A stretch of 7,997 bases of DNA. Source: an uncultured Treponema sp. (lineage in GTDB: Bacteria; Spirochaetota; Spirochaetia; Treponematales; Treponemataceae). The notes under the pieces were generated by a model, which had not been told where the DNA came from, ran no database searches, and saw only the letters and a list, made by a program, of their open reading frames with translations. Positions 6,521 to 7,997 of the stretch are shown here, in pieces. Within the stretch, counting starts at the first letter, position 1, and every line of letters starts with the position of its first letter. The translations under genes were made by a program, and so were the position numbers. Where the stretch lies: contig CAJOPO010000495.1 in the NCBI GenBank assembly GCA_905236315.1, forward strand, positions 1 through 7,997, read 5' to 3'.

Positions 6521-7624
6521 TTATAAGCAAGAACGGAATGGAATATTCTGTGGGGCTTCAAAGCAGTCTTCAAAACCTCTACGATGATGATAGTAAATCT
6601 TATCCTTATCTTGTGGGTAAACATACTTACCACCAACCTGCCAGAAGAATGGATGGAACTTATATTCATTGCGGTCTTTCTTAAAGTCATATACAAGTTT
6701 AATTTCTTCGCAGTCTGCTTGGAAGTTTGTCCATACATCCCAGTGAATAGGAATTACAACTTTGCACTGTAAGTTTTCTGCCATACGCAAAACATCTACA
6801 GAAGTCATCTTGTCTTGCATGCCTATTGGGTTTTCGCCAAAAGAACCAAATGCAACATCAATGTCATAATCCTTACCGTGTTTTGCAAAGTATATGGAGA
6901 AATGAGAGTCGCCAGAGTGATAAATATTTCCACCTGGAGTTTTTACTAAGTAGTTTACAGCTTTTTCATCCATATCAGTAGGACATTTACCAGTGAGTTC
7001 TTCTCTATCTGGGCCTGTAGAATCTGTAGTTACTATACAAGTTCTATCAAAGCTGTCTAAACATACAATCTCTAAATCTTTTATTTTGATAACATCGCCA
7101 GGCTTTACAACACGGCAGCGTTCAACAGGAACACCCCACTTTACCCATGTGTCTACAGATTTTTGAGGTCCTATAAAAGGAACAGGTATCTCTTTACCGT
7201 TTTCATCAACAGTGGTCATTCCGCTCTGAATAACATGTGCTGCCCATTCAGCAGACATGTGGTCTTGATGATAGTGTGTTGCCAAAACAGCATCCACTTT
7301 CTTAAAAGCAAAGGGGTCAATTACAAAAGGCACATTGCGTAAGTTTGGCTGCATCATGCGACCACCACACATATTTGCCATCTGATGACCTACAGCCATT
7401 TTTCCGTTTCCGTGTGTACGTTTGCCATTTCCACACCATAGGTCAATAGTAATATTTGCGCCACCGGGTGTTTTAAACCATATACCAGTGCAGCCCAGCC
7501 ACCACATTGCCACCTGTCCTGCTGGTACAACTTCGTTTTCAATGTCTTCTACTAGCCAAGTTCCCCATTCAGGAAATGTATTCATTATCCAACTTTCACG
7601 AGTCATTTCAGAAACTTTACTCAT
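6521..7624 (-). CDS. ulaG: L-ascorbate-6-phosphate lactonase
   Basis: A 367-residue cytoplasmic metal-dependent hydrolase of the metallo-beta-lactamase fold. It opens the lactone of L-ascorbate 6-phosphate to give 3-keto-L-gulonate 6-phosphate. The metal motif THYHQDH holds His117, His119, Asp121 and His122; further metal or active-site candidates are HSGDSH (236-241, Asp239) and PIHWD (His294). From memory it aligns with E. coli UlaG over its full length, from [13 protein letters not shown] to [15 protein letters not shown]. It has small insertions near 137-146 and 200-216 that account for the extra dozen residues (E. coli about 354). It is the first gene of the operon, placed before the transporter genes, whereas E. 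coli transcribes ulaG divergently from them. The ATG at 7624 has a perfect AAGGAGG site ten bases upstream. Confidence 0.95.
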   Translation of the reverse strand: MSKVSEMTRESWIMNTFPEWGTWLVEDIENEVVPAGQVAMWWLGCTGIWFKTPGGANITIDLWCGNGKRTHGNGKMAVGHQMANMCGGRMMQPNLRNVPFVIDPFAFKKVDAVLATHYHQDHMSAEWAAHVIQSGMTTVDENGKEIPVPFIGPQKSVDTWVKWGVPVERCRVVKPGDVIKIKDLEIVCLDSFDRTCIVTTDSTGPDREELTGKCPTDMDEKAVNYLVKTPGGNIYHSGDSHFSIYFAKHGKDYDIDVAFGSFGENPIGMQDKMTSVDVLRMAENLQCKVVIPIHWDVWTNFQADCEEIKLVYDFKKDRNEYKFHPFFWQVGGKYVYPQDKDKIYYHHRRGFEDCFEAPQNIPFRSCL

Positions 7625-7634
7625 TTAAGTCTAC

Positions 7635-7641
7635 CCTCCTT
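7635..7641 (-). promoter_or_regulatory. Strong ribosome binding site of ulaG
   Basis: AAGGAGG on the minus strand is a full Shine-Dalgarno match, ten bases before the ATG at 7624. It fixes the ulaG start and is the strongest ribosome site in the window. Confidence 0.85.
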
Positions 7642-7687
7642 AACTATTACAGCAATAGCTTTTATATTTTTTAGCCTTATAATAAAT

Positions 7688-7716
7688 ACTATAAACCCAC
7701 TATTTATAAAATGCAA
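7688..7716 (-). promoter_or_regulatory. Probable ula operon promoter
   Basis: On the minus strand TTGCAT (7716-7711) and TATAGT (7693-7688) are separated by 17 bases. The -10 box matches consensus at five of six positions; the -35 box is weak. Transcription would start near 7681, leaving a leader of about 57 bases. The TTTTACG repeats lie immediately upstream. The region is so AT-rich that other -10-like sequences exist, for example TATACA at 7830-7825, so the exact start is uncertain. Confidence 0.45.
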
Positions 7717-7720
7717 ACAT

Positions 7721-7786
7721 TTTTTACGTGTGTTTTACGATTTTTTTTGTTTTATTTGTTAATTTTATCCTTTTTACGTTCGTTTT
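7721..7786. promoter_or_regulatory. Repeated TTTTACG boxes, candidate operator array
   Basis: TTTTTACGTGTGTTTT (7721-7736) and TTTTTACGTTCGTTTT (7771-7786) match at 14 of 16 positions and start exactly 50 bases apart, close to five helical turns. The heptamer TTTTACG also occurs at 7733-7739, 11 bases (one turn) after its first copy, and a weaker relative TATTACG lies at 7864-7870. Helically phased, AT-rich direct repeats near the promoter of a sugar operon are typical of DeoR-family operators. That the neighbouring regulator binds them is inferred. Confidence 0.45.
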
Positions 7787-7830
7787 GTAATAATTAACAG
7801 AACAAAACAAACATAAGATATATTTGTATA

Positions 7831-7858
7831 AAAAGTTTCGGTTATAACAGAAACTTTT
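7831..7858. promoter_or_regulatory. 28-bp dyad, candidate operator
   Basis: AAAAGTTTC (7831-7839) and GAAACTTTT (7850-7858) are perfect inverted arms. The centre GTTATAAC (7841-7848) is itself a perfect palindrome, so the whole 28 bases is symmetrical except for one pair (7840 G and 7849 A). There is no downstream T tract suggesting a terminator. It looks like a binding site for a dimeric regulator about 210 bases upstream of ulaG. Which protein binds it cannot be told from sequence. Confidence 0.55.
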
Positions 7859-7915
7859 GTTGTTATTACGTTTTTTTTAGGTTATACTAGAAATTAATGA
7901 CACAAACCATATATG

Positions 7916-7958
7916 GGAACCTCGAAAAACTCCCTTTCAGAAAGTTTTTCGAGGTTCC
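7916..7958. repeat. Long perfect hairpin with 16-bp stem
   Basis: GGAACCTCGAAAAACT (7916-7931) and AGTTTTTCGAGGTTCC (7943-7958) are perfect inverted arms around an 11-base loop. Neither side continues into a T tract, so it is not a standard intrinsic terminator. It could be a dispersed palindromic element or a processing/stability hairpin from the gene to the right. Confidence 0.7.
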
Positions 7959-7963
7959 TGCGA

Positions 7964-7996
7964 GTTGTAAGTCGCTATAATAGCGCGACTTACAAC
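7964..7996. repeat. Second long hairpin with 11-bp stem
   Basis: GTTGTAAGTCG (7964-7974) and CGACTTACAAC (7986-7996) are perfect inverted arms. The interior also forms CGCTA/TAGCG pairs (7973-7977 and 7981-7985) around TAA, giving an almost continuous stem with a two-base bulge. It begins five bases after the first hairpin ends. It reaches the window edge, so more copies may lie beyond. Confidence 0.65.
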
Positions 7997-7997
7997 A

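Larger units (their letters stand above)
7625..7997. other. Non-coding region upstream of the ula operon
   Basis: About 370 bases without a plausible gene on either strand. It is strongly AT-rich between 7660 and 7910. It contains the ulaG ribosome site, a probable promoter, TTTTACG repeats, a 28-bp dyad and two long hairpins, listed separately. A weak stem (CTATT at 7644-7648 with AATAG at 7654-7658) lies just upstream of the ribosome site. The gene to the right is outside the window. Confidence 0.8.

Noticed and set aside
6376..6738. 120-codon minus-strand frame across the ulaG-ulaC junction
   Set aside because: It is out of frame with two well-supported genes and has no recognisable domain.
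7916..7996. The two right-end hairpins as intrinsic terminators or a CRISPR array
   Set aside because: Neither stem is followed by a T tract, and the two units differ in sequence with only five bases between them, so there is no repeat-spacer pattern.

Overview
This is a low-to-moderate GC bacterial window in which every recognisable gene lies on the minus strand, so the genes read from right to left. Its core is an L-ascorbate (vitamin C) phosphotransferase locus in the order ulaG, ulaC (EIIA), ulaA (EIIC), ulaB (EIIB). A HAD-family phosphatase, a DeoR-family repressor and a small membrane protein with two DUF3592-like repeats follow. The left edge holds most of a large AAA-ATPase/PD-(D/E)XK protein of the PF09820/PF08011 type that continues past base 1. 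That family is often present in many copies in host-associated Treponema, Fibrobacter, Bacteroidales and some Clostridia. Together with base composition this makes a gut or oral Treponema-like spirochaete my best guess, but the window has no rRNA or core marker and the assignment is weak.

Layout from right to left. Bases 7625-7997 are non-coding and hold two strong adjacent hairpins, a 28-bp dyad, repeated TTTTACG boxes, a probable promoter and a strong Shine-Dalgarno for ulaG. Bases 7624-4164 are the tight ulaG-ulaC-ulaA-ulaB operon, with gaps of 17, 29 and 10 bases. Bases 4163-4078 carry an inverted repeat and a clear Rho-independent terminator. Bases 4077-1727 are the HAD, DeoR and DUF3592-like genes; the first two overlap by four bases. 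Bases 1726-1486 are non-coding and contain a near-consensus promoter pointing the opposite way to every gene. Bases 1485-1 are the partial AAA-ATPase gene.

How they work together: UlaA, UlaB and UlaC would import L-ascorbate and phosphorylate it to L-ascorbate 6-phosphate, with phosphate coming from EI and HPr encoded elsewhere. UlaG would hydrolyse the lactone to 3-keto-L-gulonate 6-phosphate. The later enzymes (UlaD, UlaE, UlaF) are not in the window. The DeoR-family protein is the obvious candidate regulator, and the repeated elements upstream of ulaG are its candidate operators. I found no convincing undescribed system. The most interesting leftovers are the structured region upstream of ulaG, the terminator between transporter and regulator genes, and the orphan plus-strand promoter.
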